DNA of 64,000 bases, taken from the NCBI RefSeq assembly GCF_014873145.1, contig NZ_JADBEK010000001.1, positions 7,626,001-7,690,000 on the forward strand, given 5' to 3'. The translations under genes and the position numbers were made by a program. Below the pieces are notes generated by a model that worked only from the letters and a program-made list of their open reading frames with translations, had not been told where the DNA came from and did no database searches. The DNA is from Nonomuraea angiospora (lineage in GTDB: Bacteria > Actinomycetota > Actinomycetes > Streptosporangiales > Streptosporangiaceae). Positions 55,525 to 64,000 of this stretch are shown piece by piece. Every line of letters starts with the position of its first letter. Within the stretch, counting starts at the first letter, position 1.

Positions 55525-56528
55525 TGCGAACTCCTCTGGTGCCCCTTCTCGGCAGGCACGTCGGATCTGATCAATCCTTGGGCACGAAGGTCCTCCCAAA
55601 GGCCTTCGGGGATGTGCCGACGGTGGAGTTCAGCGTTCCTCGCGACCTGCTCAGCATTCCGCATGCCCAAGGTGACGTTGATGATATGGGGATGGGTGTA
55701 CGGAAAGGCAATCGCCGCTGCCGGGAGAGTCGTGCCGTGCGCCACGCAGACCTCGGCGATCGCCAGGGCACGGGCGACCAGAGCAGGCGGCGCGTCCCGG
55801 TAGTCGTACTTCATGCCCTGGGCGGGCCGGTCGAGGGAGAGCAGTCCCGAATTGAACACACCGACCGCCACCACACTTTTGTCCAGTTCCTGAGCGGCGG
55901 GCAGGACGTCGTCCAATGCCGACTGGTCGAGGAGCGTGTAGCGGCCGGCGAGCATCACCACGTCGGCGGCGGTGTCACGCAGGAAGCGGGCGAGCATGGC
56001 TGACTGGTTCATGCCGGCGCCGATGGCGCCGATCACTCCTTGGCCGCGTAGCTCCGCCAGGACGGGCATGGCCTCCTCGGCGGCCTGCCTCCAGTGGTCG
56101 TCGGGGTCGTGCAGGTAGACGACGTCCAGACGATCGAGGCCCGTGCGCTCCAGTGTCGCCTCGATGGAGCGCAGTACCCCGTCCCGGCTGAAGTCCCACT
56201 GCCTGCGCAGGTCGTCTCGGACGACGAAACCCTCGTCGTCGACCCCGCGCGGCCGCTCGTTGGGCACCAGCAGACGGCCCACTTTGGAGGATATGACGTA
56301 CTCGTTCCGCGGACGGTCCCGCAACGCGGCGCCCAGGCGGCGCTCGGACAGGCCCAGGCCGTAGTGGGGTGCTGTGTCGAAGTACCGGATGCCCGCGTCC
56401 CAGGCCGCTTCGACCGCGGCTGCCGCGTCGAGGGCCGGTGTGACGCGGTGGAGATTGCCTATGACGGAGGCCCCGAAGCCGAGTTCGCTGAGCTCGACAG
56501 AGGTGTTCGTGATCTTCCGGTGTCGCAA
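55515..56528 (-). CDS. Aldo-keto reductase, L-fucose dehydrogenase-like
   Basis: 337 residues, TIM barrel. D51 and Y56 in RYFDTAPHYGLG and K82 in SSKVG form the AKR catalytic set, with His near 140 (VYLHDPDD). This group contains D-threo-aldose 1-dehydrogenases that oxidise L-fucose and similar sugars to lactones with NAD(P). The neighbouring fuconate dehydratase supports that role, but the sugar is inferred. Confidence 0.85.
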   Translation of the reverse strand: MRHRKITNTSVELSELGFGASVIGNLHRVTPALDAAAAVEAAWDAGIRYFDTAPHYGLGLSERRLGAALRDRPRNEYVISSKVGRLLVPNERPRGVDDEGFVVRDDLRRQWDFSRDGVLRSIEATLERTGLDRLDVVYLHDPDDHWRQAAEEAMPVLAELRGQGVIGAIGAGMNQSAMLARFLRDTAADVVMLAGRYTLLDQSALDDVLPAAQELDKSVVAVGVFNSGLLSLDRPAQGMKYDYRDAPPALVARALAIAEVCVAHGTTLPAAAIAFPYTHPHIINVTLGMRNAEQVARNAELHRRHIPEGLWEDLRAQGLIRSDVPAEKGHQRSSHCL

Positions 56529-56575
56529 GGTGTGCTACACCTGCTCGGGGGAGAGCACGGTGCCGGCGCCGACGG

Positions 56576-57337
56576 TCATCGGCCCAGCCATCCGCCGTCG
56601 ACGGGGAGGACGGCGCCGTGCACGTAGGCGGCGCCGTCGGAGGCCAGGAACACGGTGGCGCCCGCGAGATCGTCGGCGGTGCCCCACCGCCCGGCCGGGA
56701 TGCGGTCCAGGATCGCCCGGCTGCGCGCCGGATCGTCCTGGAGAGCCTGAGTGTTGTCGGTAGCGATGTAGCCGGGCGCGATGGCGTTGACGTTGACGCC
56801 GTGCGGGGCCCACTCGTTGGCCAGCGCCTTGGTCAGGCCGGCGACACCGTGCTTGGCGGCGGTGTAGCCGGGCACATTGATGCCGCCCTGGAAGCTGAGC
56901 AGCGACGCCGTGAAAATGATCTTCCCGTAGCCTCGGGACACCATCGCCGCGCCCACCGCCCTGGTCAGGGTGAACTGGGCGCTGAGGTTGACCTGGAGGA
57001 CCAGCTCCCAGTCGGCGTCGGCGTGTTCGGACGTCGGGGCGCGGCGGATGGTGCCCGCGTTGTTGACCAGGATGTCCACCGGTCGCTCACGTCCAGCGAG
57101 GTCCGTGGCCAGGGCCCGGACGGCCTCTGGGTCGGCGAAGTCGGTGCGGATCGCCTCGAAGGTACGGCCTGCGGCAACGACGTCCTTCTCGACGGCGCTG
57201 CCGGACCCCTCCAGGTTGGCGCTGACGCCGATGACGTCGGCGCCGGCCTCGGCCAGCGCCCGGGCCATGGCCCGGCCGATGCCGCGCCGGGCGCCGGTGA
57301 CAACGGCAAGTCTTCCCGTGAGGTCGAAGGCAGTCAT
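56576..57337 (-). CDS. SDR-family sugar-acid dehydrogenase
   Basis: 253 residues. VTGARRGIG binds the cofactor; S145, Y158 and K162 form the catalytic set. It resembles KduD and 2-keto-3-deoxy-L-fuconate dehydrogenase, which oxidises C4 of the 2-keto-3-deoxy acid in the fucose pathway. The overlap with the alcohol dehydrogenase (4 bp) shows one operon. Confidence 0.87.
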   Translation of the reverse strand: MTAFDLTGRLAVVTGARRGIGRAMARALAEAGADVIGVSANLEGSGSAVEKDVVAAGRTFEAIRTDFADPEAVRALATDLAGRERPVDILVNNAGTIRRAPTSEHADADWELVLQVNLSAQFTLTRAVGAAMVSRGYGKIIFTASLLSFQGGINVPGYTAAKHGVAGLTKALANEWAPHGVNVNAIAPGYIATDNTQALQDDPARSRAILDRIPAGRWGTADDLAGATVFLASDGAAYVHGAVLPVDGGWLGR

Positions 57338-58377
57338 ACGGCTGCTCCCTGTGCGTCGTCGGTGCAGTTCACGAGGATCTTCATGACGTCACCACCCGCC
57401 TCGAGCGCTTCGAACGCGGCGGGCGCCTGGGTGAGTGGTACCACCTTGCTGATCAGCTGCTCGGCGGGGATGGTGGCGTCGGCAACCAGCGTGACCGCCT
57501 TCTCGAAGTCCGAACGGTCGTACAGCCTTGCCCCGATGAGGGTCAGTTCGCGCCAGAAGAACCGATGCAGGTCGACCTCTCGAGGCCGGGGGTGGATGGC
57601 CACGAGGCACAGCCGGCCGCGTACGCCCAGCACTTGGACCGCGGTGTCCACACCGCCTGCCGCGCCGGAGACCTCGAATGCGACATCCGCGCCTGCGTCG
57701 CCGGTCCACTGCCGGACCAGTTCGGGCACGTCCTCGGCAGCCGGGTTCCAGGCGGTCAGCCCCAACTTCTGCGCCAGGATCCGCCGGTGTCCGCTCAGCT
57801 CCACCACGCGGACTTCGGCACCGGTGGCACGCGCGACCAGCGCGATCAGGATGCCGATGGGTCCACCGCCCACGACGACCACCCGCTCACCGTCCCGCAC
57901 CCGGGCCCGGCCGACGTCGTGTACCGCCACCGCAGTGGGTTCGACGAGCGCGGCGCGGTCCAGGGGGAGCGAGTCGGGCAGCCGTACGAGGGTGGCGGCG
58001 GGCACGATCCAGCGCTGCTGCATCGCTCCCGGGGAGTCGATACCGATGAAATCCAGGTGCTGGCAGATGTGCCGGTTGCCTGCGCGGCAGGCAGGGCAGC
58101 TGTCGTCCCAGCGCAGCGGCATCACGGTGACCGCGTCGCCGGGCCGCCAGCCTTCGACGTCCGGCCCGACACGGAGGACACGGCCGGACATCTCGTGCCC
58201 CAGGACCGCGGGTGTGCTGACCCGGGCGTCCATGTCACCGTGGAAGATGTGTAGATCGGTGCCGCAGATGCCGACGTAGGCGGGGGCCAGCTCGACCTCA
58301 CCCGGTCCGGGGGAGGTGGGTTCGACGGGCGCCGTGTCCAGGGTTCGGGCAGCCGTGTAACGGACGGCGATTGTCAT
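57334..58377 (-). CDS. Zinc-dependent alcohol/sugar dehydrogenase
   Basis: 347 residues, medium-chain dehydrogenase. Catalytic zinc site GICGTDLH...GHEMSG and GGGPIGILIA for NAD; the structural zinc loop is SCPACRAGNRHIC, with Asp in place of the first usual Cys. It resembles L-threonine/sorbitol-type dehydrogenases of sugar operons. Its start overlaps the mutarotase remnant by 4 bp. Exact step unknown; it could oxidise L-fucose or a pathway intermediate. Confidence 0.86.
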   Translation of the reverse strand: MTIAVRYTAARTLDTAPVEPTSPGPGEVELAPAYVGICGTDLHIFHGDMDARVSTPAVLGHEMSGRVLRVGPDVEGWRPGDAVTVMPLRWDDSCPACRAGNRHICQHLDFIGIDSPGAMQQRWIVPAATLVRLPDSLPLDRAALVEPTAVAVHDVGRARVRDGERVVVVGGGPIGILIALVARATGAEVRVVELSGHRRILAQKLGLTAWNPAAEDVPELVRQWTGDAGADVAFEVSGAAGGVDTAVQVLGVRGRLCLVAIHPRPREVDLHRFFWRELTLIGARLYDRSDFEKAVTLVADATIPAEQLISKVVPLTQAPAAFEALEAGGDVMKILVNCTDDAQGAAV

Positions 58378-58810
58378 CGTGTTCTCACGGTCCTTTCAGT
58401 GCGAACGCCGATGGTCAGCAGCAGGTTCGCGTAGGTACGGATGTCGGCGGTGACGATCGCCAGCGCCAGGTCGGGTGAGCGGGCGGCGTCGTAGAACTCG
58501 AAGCGGCTGAGTTTCTCGACCGGGACGGGCGCCAGCTTCGAGCGGTACTCGGTGATGGCCGGCGGCTCCGGTGCGCCCTCGGGGGGCACCATCACCTGGG
58601 CCGACTCGACGGGCAGGGCCCGCAGCAGGACGTCGAGCACGACGGTGACGCCAGCAGGCCGGGGGCCAGGTTGAGGTGGACCGTCCTGGCACGCTCGCCG
58701 GTGGCGGTGCTGGCGGGGTAGTGGCCGTCGGCGAGCAGGACGCGGGCGCCGTGGCCGGCTCCGGCCAGGGCTTCGAGGATTCCAGGGTGCAGCAGTTCGG
58801 TCAGGAGCAT
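58374..58810 (-). pseudogene. Frame-shifted FucU/RbsD-type sugar mutarotase
   Basis: The first frame (58810 down to about 58653) encodes MLLTELLHPGILEALAGAGH and the catalytic-type GHYPAST region; the second frame (about 58650 to 58374) continues VTVVLDVLLRALPVESAQV to RFEFYDAARSPDLALAIVTA. Joined they give a 145-residue FucU-like protein, the expected size, with one base missing. FucU interconverts fucose anomers. Either a true disruption or a read error. Confidence 0.82.
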
Positions 58811-59007
58811 GGGGCGGTCCTCCCGCCGGCGGATGTCAGGCCGTAGAAGGTGGTCGCAGTGGCAGCGAGCACGTCACCGATCGCCGGGGAGGTCAGGTCT
58901 GCCCAGCCGACGACCGCGCCGATCAGCGGGTTCTCGTCGGCCAGAGCCGGCAGCTCGCGTGTCTCGGCCACGGACGTGACGCACTGGACGACCAGGGCGT
59001 CAGACAC
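58801..59007 (-). pseudogene. Remnant of an amidohydrolase-type sugar lactonase
   Basis: 69 residues: VVQCVTSVAETRELPALADE and GAVVGWADLTSP are the middle of fuconolactonase-like amidohydrolases, then it jumps to TFYGLTSAGG, which looks like their C-terminus. The N-terminal metal motif and the rest of the barrel are deleted. Its GTG overlaps the dehydratase stop by 8 bp, as a real gene would. It would have opened L-fuconolactone. Confidence 0.7.
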
Positions 59008-60325
59008 GGGCGGTCCAGACCGGGCCGTCGGGGTAGGCGTACTCCTTGAGAGACTCCGGATGCATCTGCGCGCTGAGTCCGGGCAGGGCCGGGGCGAGGT
59101 AGTGGCCGTCCACAACGCGGACCGGGTCGACGAAGTGCTCGTGCAGATGGTCCACGTACTCGATGACCCGGTCCTCGACCGTGCCGGAGACGGCGACGTA
59201 GTCGAACATCGACAGGTGTTGCACCATCTCACACAGGCCCACACCGCCCGCGTGCGGGCAGACCGGCACCCCGAACTTGGCAGCGAGCAGCAGGATCGCG
59301 ATGTTCTCGTTGACGCCGCCGACCCGTGCCGAGTCGATTTGCACGATGTCCACCGCGCCCGCCTGGAGGAGTTGCTTGAAGACAACCCGGTTGGCGATGT
59401 GCTCGCCGGTGGCGACCTTGATGGGGCTGACCGCCTTGCGAACGGCGGCATGCCCGAGGATGTCGTCCGGGGAGGTGGGCTCCTCGATCCAGTACGGCTG
59501 ATATGGAGCCAGGGCGCGCATCCAGTCGATGGCGGGCTGCACGTCCCATCTCTGGTTGGCATCGACCGCGATGCGAATGCCCTCGCCCACTGTCTGACGA
59601 GCAGTGCGCATACGCCGTAGATCGTCCTCGAGGTCCGCGCCGACCTTCAGCTTGATCTGGGTGAAGCCGTCGGCGACGGCCTCGCGGGCGAGGCGGGCCA
59701 GCTTCTCGTCGGAGTAGCCGAGCCAGCCAGGGGTGGTGGTGTAGGCGGGGTAGCCGCGCTCCAGCAGGTGGGCGATGCGCTGCTGGCGGCCCGGTTCGGC
59801 GCGGCGCAGGATCTGAAGCGCCTCCTCTGGGGTGAGGGCGTCGCTCAGCCAGCGGAAGTCGATCTGGGCGACCAGATCCTCTGGCGACATCTCGCCGAGA
59901 AACCGCCAGACGGGCTTGCCGGCCCGCTTGGCCGCGAGGTCCCATGCGGCGTTGACGACGGCGCCGGTGGCCATGTGGATGGCGCCCTTCTCCGGGCCCA
60001 GCCAGCGCAGTTGGGGGTCGTGGACAAGGGAGCGGGAGAACTTGCCGAGGTCGGCGCAGACCTCGTCGACGGACAATCCGACCACATGCGGGGCCAGGGC
60101 CGCGATGGCGGCGGCCTGGACATCGTTGCCACGGCCCGTGGTGAAGGCCAGGGCGTGACCCTCCAGTCCGTCACCGGCGTCGGTGCGCAAGATGACGTAG
60201 GCGGCCGAGTAGTCGGGTTCGGGGTTCATCGCGTCCGATCCGTCCAGATGCTCGGACGTCGGGAACCGGACGTCCATGACGTCGAGCGCGGTGATGCGGG
60301 CGGATGCGGACACAGCAGAGGACAT
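59000..60325 (-). CDS. L-fuconate dehydratase, enolase superfamily
   Basis: 441 residues. IKLKV gives the KxK base; DANQRW, EEP and GEH supply the magnesium ligands; VCPHAGG contains the other catalytic His. This is the mandelate-racemase-like L-fuconate dehydratase pattern, which produces 2-keto-3-deoxy-L-fuconate. The ATG at 60325 has AGGAG 8 nt upstream, better than the upstream alternative. Confidence 0.92.
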   Translation of the reverse strand: MSSAVSASARITALDVMDVRFPTSEHLDGSDAMNPEPDYSAAYVILRTDAGDGLEGHALAFTTGRGNDVQAAAIAALAPHVVGLSVDEVCADLGKFSRSLVHDPQLRWLGPEKGAIHMATGAVVNAAWDLAAKRAGKPVWRFLGEMSPEDLVAQIDFRWLSDALTPEEALQILRRAEPGRQQRIAHLLERGYPAYTTTPGWLGYSDEKLARLAREAVADGFTQIKLKVGADLEDDLRRMRTARQTVGEGIRIAVDANQRWDVQPAIDWMRALAPYQPYWIEEPTSPDDILGHAAVRKAVSPIKVATGEHIANRVVFKQLLQAGAVDIVQIDSARVGGVNENIAILLLAAKFGVPVCPHAGGVGLCEMVQHLSMFDYVAVSGTVEDRVIEYVDHLHEHFVDPVRVVDGHYLAPALPGLSAQMHPESLKEYAYPDGPVWTARV

Positions 60326-60415
60326 GGCAGCAACTCCTGTGGCGGCAGGCGGCGACACGACCTCCTGCGACGGAACAAAGATGGGGCGGCGTACGGCGGC
60401 GTGGGGCCGCCCGGT

Positions 60416-61459
60416 TCACTCCTGGACCTTGCCGCCCGTGATGCGGGAGATGGTCAGCGCGACCAGGATGATCAGGCCGTTGAGGGCGCCGATCCACTGG
60501 GCGGGGACACCCGCGAGGGTGAGCACGTTCTGGATCATGAAGAGCAGCAGGATGCCGCTGAAGGCGCCGAACATGGTGCCCTTGCCGCCGTTGAGGCTGA
60601 TCCCACCGATGACGGCGGCGGCGAACACGGTGAAGATGTAACCGTTGCCCTGCGCGGAGGCGACGGAGGCGAGACGCCCGGAAAGCATCAGCCCGGCGAG
60701 TGCGGCCAGCAGGCTGCCGGTGACGATGACGATCCACAGCACCCGGTCAGTGCGGATACCGGCCGCCTTCGCCGCGTCGACGTTGCCGCCGATGGCGTAC
60801 AGCGAGCGGCCGAAGCTGGTCCAGCCCAGGACGACGATCGCGACGGCGAACAGCACCAGGCAGATCCAGATGGAGGCGGGTATCCCGAACCACTGGGCGG
60901 TGCCCAGGTAGAGCATCGACTCCGGCAGTTGGAAGAAGGTCTGGCCGCCGGAGATGCCGGTGAGGACGCCACGCAGGACGATCAGCATGCCGAGGGTGAC
61001 GATGAAGCCGTTGAGGCCGAAGCGGATGATCAGCAGGGCGTTGACCACGCCGATGAGCGCACCCACGGCCAGCGTGATGGGAATCGACCAGGCGCCGGGG
61101 AGGAGCCCGAGGCCGGGTCCGACGCCGGTCGGAACCACCAGCAGGGCGGCGACGCCGGGCGCGAGGCCCATGGTGGACTCCAGAGACAGGTCCATCTTCT
61201 TGACGATCAGGATCATCGTCTGGGCGAGGACCAGCAGGGCGATCTCGGACATGGTCTGCAGGACATTGATCAGGTTGTCGCCCTGGAGGAAGACCGGGTT
61301 GACGATCTGGCCGACGATCGCGATCGCGACGATCGCGGGAACCAGGGCGAGGTCGCGCAGCCGGGCCACGGGTATCCGGCCGCCGAACAGCCCCTTCCGC
61401 CCGGCCTCGGGCTTCGTGGGCTTGGGGGCGGGCGTGTCCGCGAGGGCGGTTTCAGGCAT
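60416..61459 (-). CDS. Sugar ABC transporter permease
   Basis: 347 residues with about 8-10 helices. VGQIVNPVFLQGDNLINVLQ, KKMDLSLESTMGLAPGVAAL and GKGTMFGAFSGILLLFMIQN are typical of BPD_transp_2/RbsC-type permeases. It overlaps the ATPase gene by 8 bp. Confidence 0.92.
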   Translation of the reverse strand: MPETALADTPAPKPTKPEAGRKGLFGGRIPVARLRDLALVPAIVAIAIVGQIVNPVFLQGDNLINVLQTMSEIALLVLAQTMILIVKKMDLSLESTMGLAPGVAALLVVPTGVGPGLGLLPGAWSIPITLAVGALIGVVNALLIIRFGLNGFIVTLGMLIVLRGVLTGISGGQTFFQLPESMLYLGTAQWFGIPASIWICLVLFAVAIVVLGWTSFGRSLYAIGGNVDAAKAAGIRTDRVLWIVIVTGSLLAALAGLMLSGRLASVASAQGNGYIFTVFAAAVIGGISLNGGKGTMFGAFSGILLLFMIQNVLTLAGVPAQWIGALNGLIILVALTISRITGGKVQE

Positions 61460-63014
61460 TGAGGTCCACTCCTTCCATCGCGGCCACTAGGTCGTGGTCG
61501 TGCCAGCCGCGGGCGATCTCTGAGGTCACTCGGCCCTGGAACATCACCAGGACCCGGTCGCACATGCGCAGGTCGTCGAGTTCGTCGGAGGCGATGAGCA
61601 CTCCGGTGCCGCCTTCCGCGGTCTCCTCGACCTTGCCGAGGAGGAACTCCTTGGAGCGCACGTCCACGCCTGCGGTCGGGTTGATCAGTACCAGCAGCCG
61701 GGGGTCGTCGGCGAGGGCGCGGGCCATGACGACCTTCTGCTGGTTGCCCCCGGACAGCGCGGAGACCGACAGGTCGGGGCCTGAGGTCTTGATCGCCAGT
61801 TTCTCGATCATGCCCTCGGCGAGCTGGTCCCGGCGGTCGCGGCTCAGGAACCCTCCCCGGCCGAGCCGTTTGGGCACGGACAGCGTGGCGTTGTCCGCGA
61901 TCGACATGTCGGGTACGAAACCCTGGTGGTGCCGGTCCTGCGGGACGAACCCGGCGCCGGCGGCGAGCGCGGCGGGCACGCTGCCCGGCTGTGGCCGCCG
62001 CCCTGCGATCTCGACCTCGCCGCCGTCGGCGGCCAGCAGCCCCACGACAGTCTCGGCGACCTCGATGCGACCGCTGCCGGCGGCCCCGGCCAGGCCGACG
62101 ATCTCGCCGGCGCCCACCTCGAAGGTGACGTCCTCGTAGGCCTGGCCGGTGAGGCCCCGGACGCTCAGCGCCGACGTCGCGCCGGCGTCGAGGGCGCTCG
62201 CCCGTTCCTCGCGCCTGTCGGCCGCCGCCTCGCCGGTCATGGCGGCGATGAGTTCGGTGCGGGGAAGTTCGGCGACCGGTGCGGTCAGGATGTGCTGGGC
62301 GTCTCGGAACACCGTCACCATGTCGCAGATCTCGTAGATCTCCTGGAGGTGGTGGCTGATGAACAGGAAGGTCACGCCCTGGCGCTGCAGATCGCGTATT
62401 CTCTCGAAGAGCCGGTTGATCGCCGCGCCGTCGAGTTGCGCGGTCGGTTCGTCGAGGATGATGAACCGGGCTCCGAAGGACAGCGCACGGGCGATCTCGA
62501 CGAACTGCCGCTGTTCCACGCTGAGATCGCCGGCCGGAGCTTGCGGATCCACGTCCACCGACCAGGTCGACAGCAGTTCCCGCGCTCGCCTGCGCACGCC
62601 CTGCCAGCTGATCAGCCCGCTCCGGCCGTGCTCATGCCGGTTCAGGAAGAGGTTCTCGGCGACGGTCAGCGTGGGGATGATCGTCGACTTCTGGTAAACA
62701 CAGGCCACCCGCTGCCGCCAGGCGTCGCGGTCCGCGAGCCGGGGCGCCGGGCCGCCGCCGAAGGTGACCGTTCCCTCGTCCGGGGCCTGAAGCCCGGTGA
62801 GGACGGACACCAGGGTCGACTTGCCGGCCCCGTTGCGGCCGACCAGCGCGTGGGTCTCGTTGGGCATGATGGTGATCCGGGCGCCGTTCAGAGCCACCGT
62901 CGGACCGAATCGTTTGACAATGCCCGTCGCCTCGACGACGGGAGGGCCGGCCGGGGCTCTCCCGTCGTGCGCCGGGGCGGGCGCGGGGGTGACTGTCTGC
63001 TCCCCGTCGCTCAT
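61452..63014 (-). CDS. Sugar ABC transporter ATP-binding protein
   Basis: 520 residues with two nucleotide-binding halves. The first has GRNGAGKST and LDEPTAQLD; the second has a degenerate P-loop AGSGRIEVAE with no Lys, and a signature LSGGNQQKV, as in RbsA-type importers. The ATG at 63014 is used; the frame extends upstream into the binding-protein gap but without a start signal. Confidence 0.93.
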   Translation of the reverse strand: MSDGEQTVTPAPAPAHDGRAPAGPPVVEATGIVKRFGPTVALNGARITIMPNETHALVGRNGAGKSTLVSVLTGLQAPDEGTVTFGGGPAPRLADRDAWRQRVACVYQKSTIIPTLTVAENLFLNRHEHGRSGLISWQGVRRRARELLSTWSVDVDPQAPAGDLSVEQRQFVEIARALSFGARFIILDEPTAQLDGAAINRLFERIRDLQRQGVTFLFISHHLQEIYEICDMVTVFRDAQHILTAPVAELPRTELIAAMTGEAAADRREERASALDAGATSALSVRGLTGQAYEDVTFEVGAGEIVGLAGAAGSGRIEVAETVVGLLAADGGEVEIAGRRPQPGSVPAALAAGAGFVPQDRHHQGFVPDMSIADNATLSVPKRLGRGGFLSRDRRDQLAEGMIEKLAIKTSGPDLSVSALSGGNQQKVVMARALADDPRLLVLINPTAGVDVRSKEFLLGKVEETAEGGTGVLIASDELDDLRMCDRVLVMFQGRVTSEIARGWHDHDLVAAMEGVDLNA

Positions 63015-63066
63015 CTCAACCGCCTTGTGTTCGTGAGCCGTTCTGTTTCCTGACGAGCTCTGAGCC

Positions 63067-64000
63067 TCAGCCGAGGTTGTTGCCCCACAGGGACGTGTCG
63101 GTGCTCTTGAGGCTGGGGACACCGCCGTAGGTGCCGCCGTCGGCGGTGACGAGCGGGGCTGCGAGCTGGTCCTCCAGCAGGCCGTCACGGACCTGGACGA
63201 TGGTGCTGTCGTGGTCGGTCTTGCCCGGCTTGAACGTCTTCCCGTCCATTGCGGCCTTCAGGTAGTACAGGGCGTACTTGGCGTAGAGGTCGGCCGGTTG
63301 GGAGACGGTGGCGTCGATCTTGCCCTCGGCGATGGACTTGAGTTCTTCGGGGATGCCGTCGTTCGAGACGACGAACACGTGCTTCGCGTCCTCGGGACCG
63401 ACCAACAGGCCCTTTTGCTTGAGCACCTGGAGCGTGCCGGACAGGGCGAAGCTGGACTGCATGTAGACGCCCTTGATGTCCGGGTGGGCGGTCAGGTCTG
63501 TCTGGAGCTTCTGCGCGGCGACGGCGCCGTCCCAGTTGGTGGCCTCTCCCAACACCGTGATGCCTGGGTAGTTCTTCTTCATGCAGTCGTTGAACGCCTC
63601 GGTGCGGTCACGGCCGTTGATGGAGGCAAGGTCGCCTTGAAGCATGACGACCTTGCCCTTGCCGGCCAGCTTGGTGCCCAGGTACTGGCACGCCTTCTCG
63701 CCGTAGGCACGATTGTCGGCGCGGACGACCATGTAAACCTTGCCGCTGTCGGGGCGGGTGTCGACGGTGACGACCGAGATCTTCTTCGCCTCCAGCTGCG
63801 CGAGGGTCGGGGCGATGGCGGCGGTGTCCTGCGGAGCCATCGCCAGGCCCTTCACACCCTGGCTGATGAACGTCTGCGCGTTGGCGGTCAGCTTGGCGAC
63901 GTCATTCTGCGAGTTGGTGGTCTTGAGCGAGAGGCCGAGCTCCTTGGCGTACTCGGGCGTGTACTTGATGTACGAGTTCCAGAAGTCGGTGTCGGAGCGT
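63067..64000 (-). CDS. Sugar ABC transporter substrate-binding protein, cut by window end
   Basis: About 311 residues visible; the N-terminal signal peptide and start lie beyond the window. VVTVDTRPDSG, RADNRAYGEKACQYL and GVYMQSSFALSGTLQ are the periplasmic-binding-protein type 1 core; MNQ-like contact residues for sugars are plausible. It feeds the ATPase and permease downstream in the same operon. Confidence 0.9.
   Translation of the reverse strand, partial: RSDTDFWNSYIKYTPEYAKELGLSLKTTNSQNDVAKLTANAQTFISQGVKGLAMAPQDTAAIAPTLAQLEAKKISVVTVDTRPDSGKVYMVVRADNRAYGEKACQYLGTKLAGKGKVVMLQGDLASINGRDRTEAFNDCMKKNYPGITVLGEATNWDGAVAAQKLQTDLTAHPDIKGVYMQSSFALSGTLQVLKQKGLLVGPEDAKHVFVVSNDGIPEELKSIAEGKIDATVSQPADLYAKYALYYLKAAMDGKTFKPGKTDHDSTIVQVRDGLLEDQLAAPLVTADGGTYGGVPSLKSTDTSLWGNNLG

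Noticed and set aside
59768..61462. 564-codon plus-strand open frame in the fucose operon
   Set aside because: Antisense to the dehydratase and permease; no domain visible.

Overview
The window is high-GC actinomycete chromosome. Dense single-strand gene runs, frequent GTG starts, TANNNT -10 boxes placed 6-8 nt before start codons (leaderless genes), F420-type LLM oxidoreductases, SARP/AfsR- and LCP-type proteins, an SCO5389-type protein and the linkage ffs-dnaX / ybaB-recR-DUF5063-ask-asd all point to Actinobacteria. A Streptosporangiaceae/Nonomuraea-like organism is my best guess, by inference only.

Layout. 0-5 kb: a cut-off LysR gene, a TetR/quinone-oxidoreductase divergon sharing one operator, a serine hydrolase, a flavoprotein and argG with an ARG-box-like site over a leaderless promoter. 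5-14 kb: methyltransferase, LCP cell-wall ligase, CooC-like ATPase with a Zur-like inverted repeat, SCO5389-family protein, LLM oxidoreductase, RNase HII, LysR/aminotransferase divergon, GNAT. 14-29 kb: a large AfsR-type SARP regulator with a candidate SARP box, two methyltransferase/dehydrogenase genes (the dehydrogenase lacks its catalytic His), a TetR-GNAT/HxlR divergon, SURF1, a tyrosine phosphatase, an amidohydrolase, amidase, LLM enzyme and several regulators. 29-38 kb: a secreted M15-like protein, then the housekeeping block asd-ask, DUF5063, recR, ybaB, dnaX and SRP RNA, interrupted by one opposite-strand GAF regulator.

38.3-46 kb is the accessory part. It starts at a tRNA-Ser(GGA) gene. 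Immediately next to it lie a broken tyrosine integrase, a broken mobile-element protein and, further in, a frameshifted second recombinase-like gene. Orphan genes (one SUKH-like), a nucleotidyltransferase, hairpins and repeated GTCTCA motifs fill the rest. It reads as a decayed integrative element or several stacked ones. 46-54.7 kb: secreted and membrane orphans, methyltransferases, an ECF42-type sigma factor with its DGPF partner, a DHA2 MFS pump, a LysE exporter, a tandem pair of YpfJ-type metallopeptidases and a small conserved protein.

54.8-64 kb is one minus-strand sugar-acid operon that looks like non-phosphorylative L-fucose catabolism: ABC importer (binding protein cut by the window end, ATPase, permease), L-fuconate dehydratase, a lactonase remnant, a frameshifted FucU-type mutarotase, zinc alcohol dehydrogenase, SDR, aldo-keto reductase and a GntR/FadR regulator. 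The two damaged genes handle the sugar anomer and the lactone, steps that can run spontaneously. No single feature is a clearly new system. The tRNA-linked relic region and the partly degraded fucose operon deserve the closest look.
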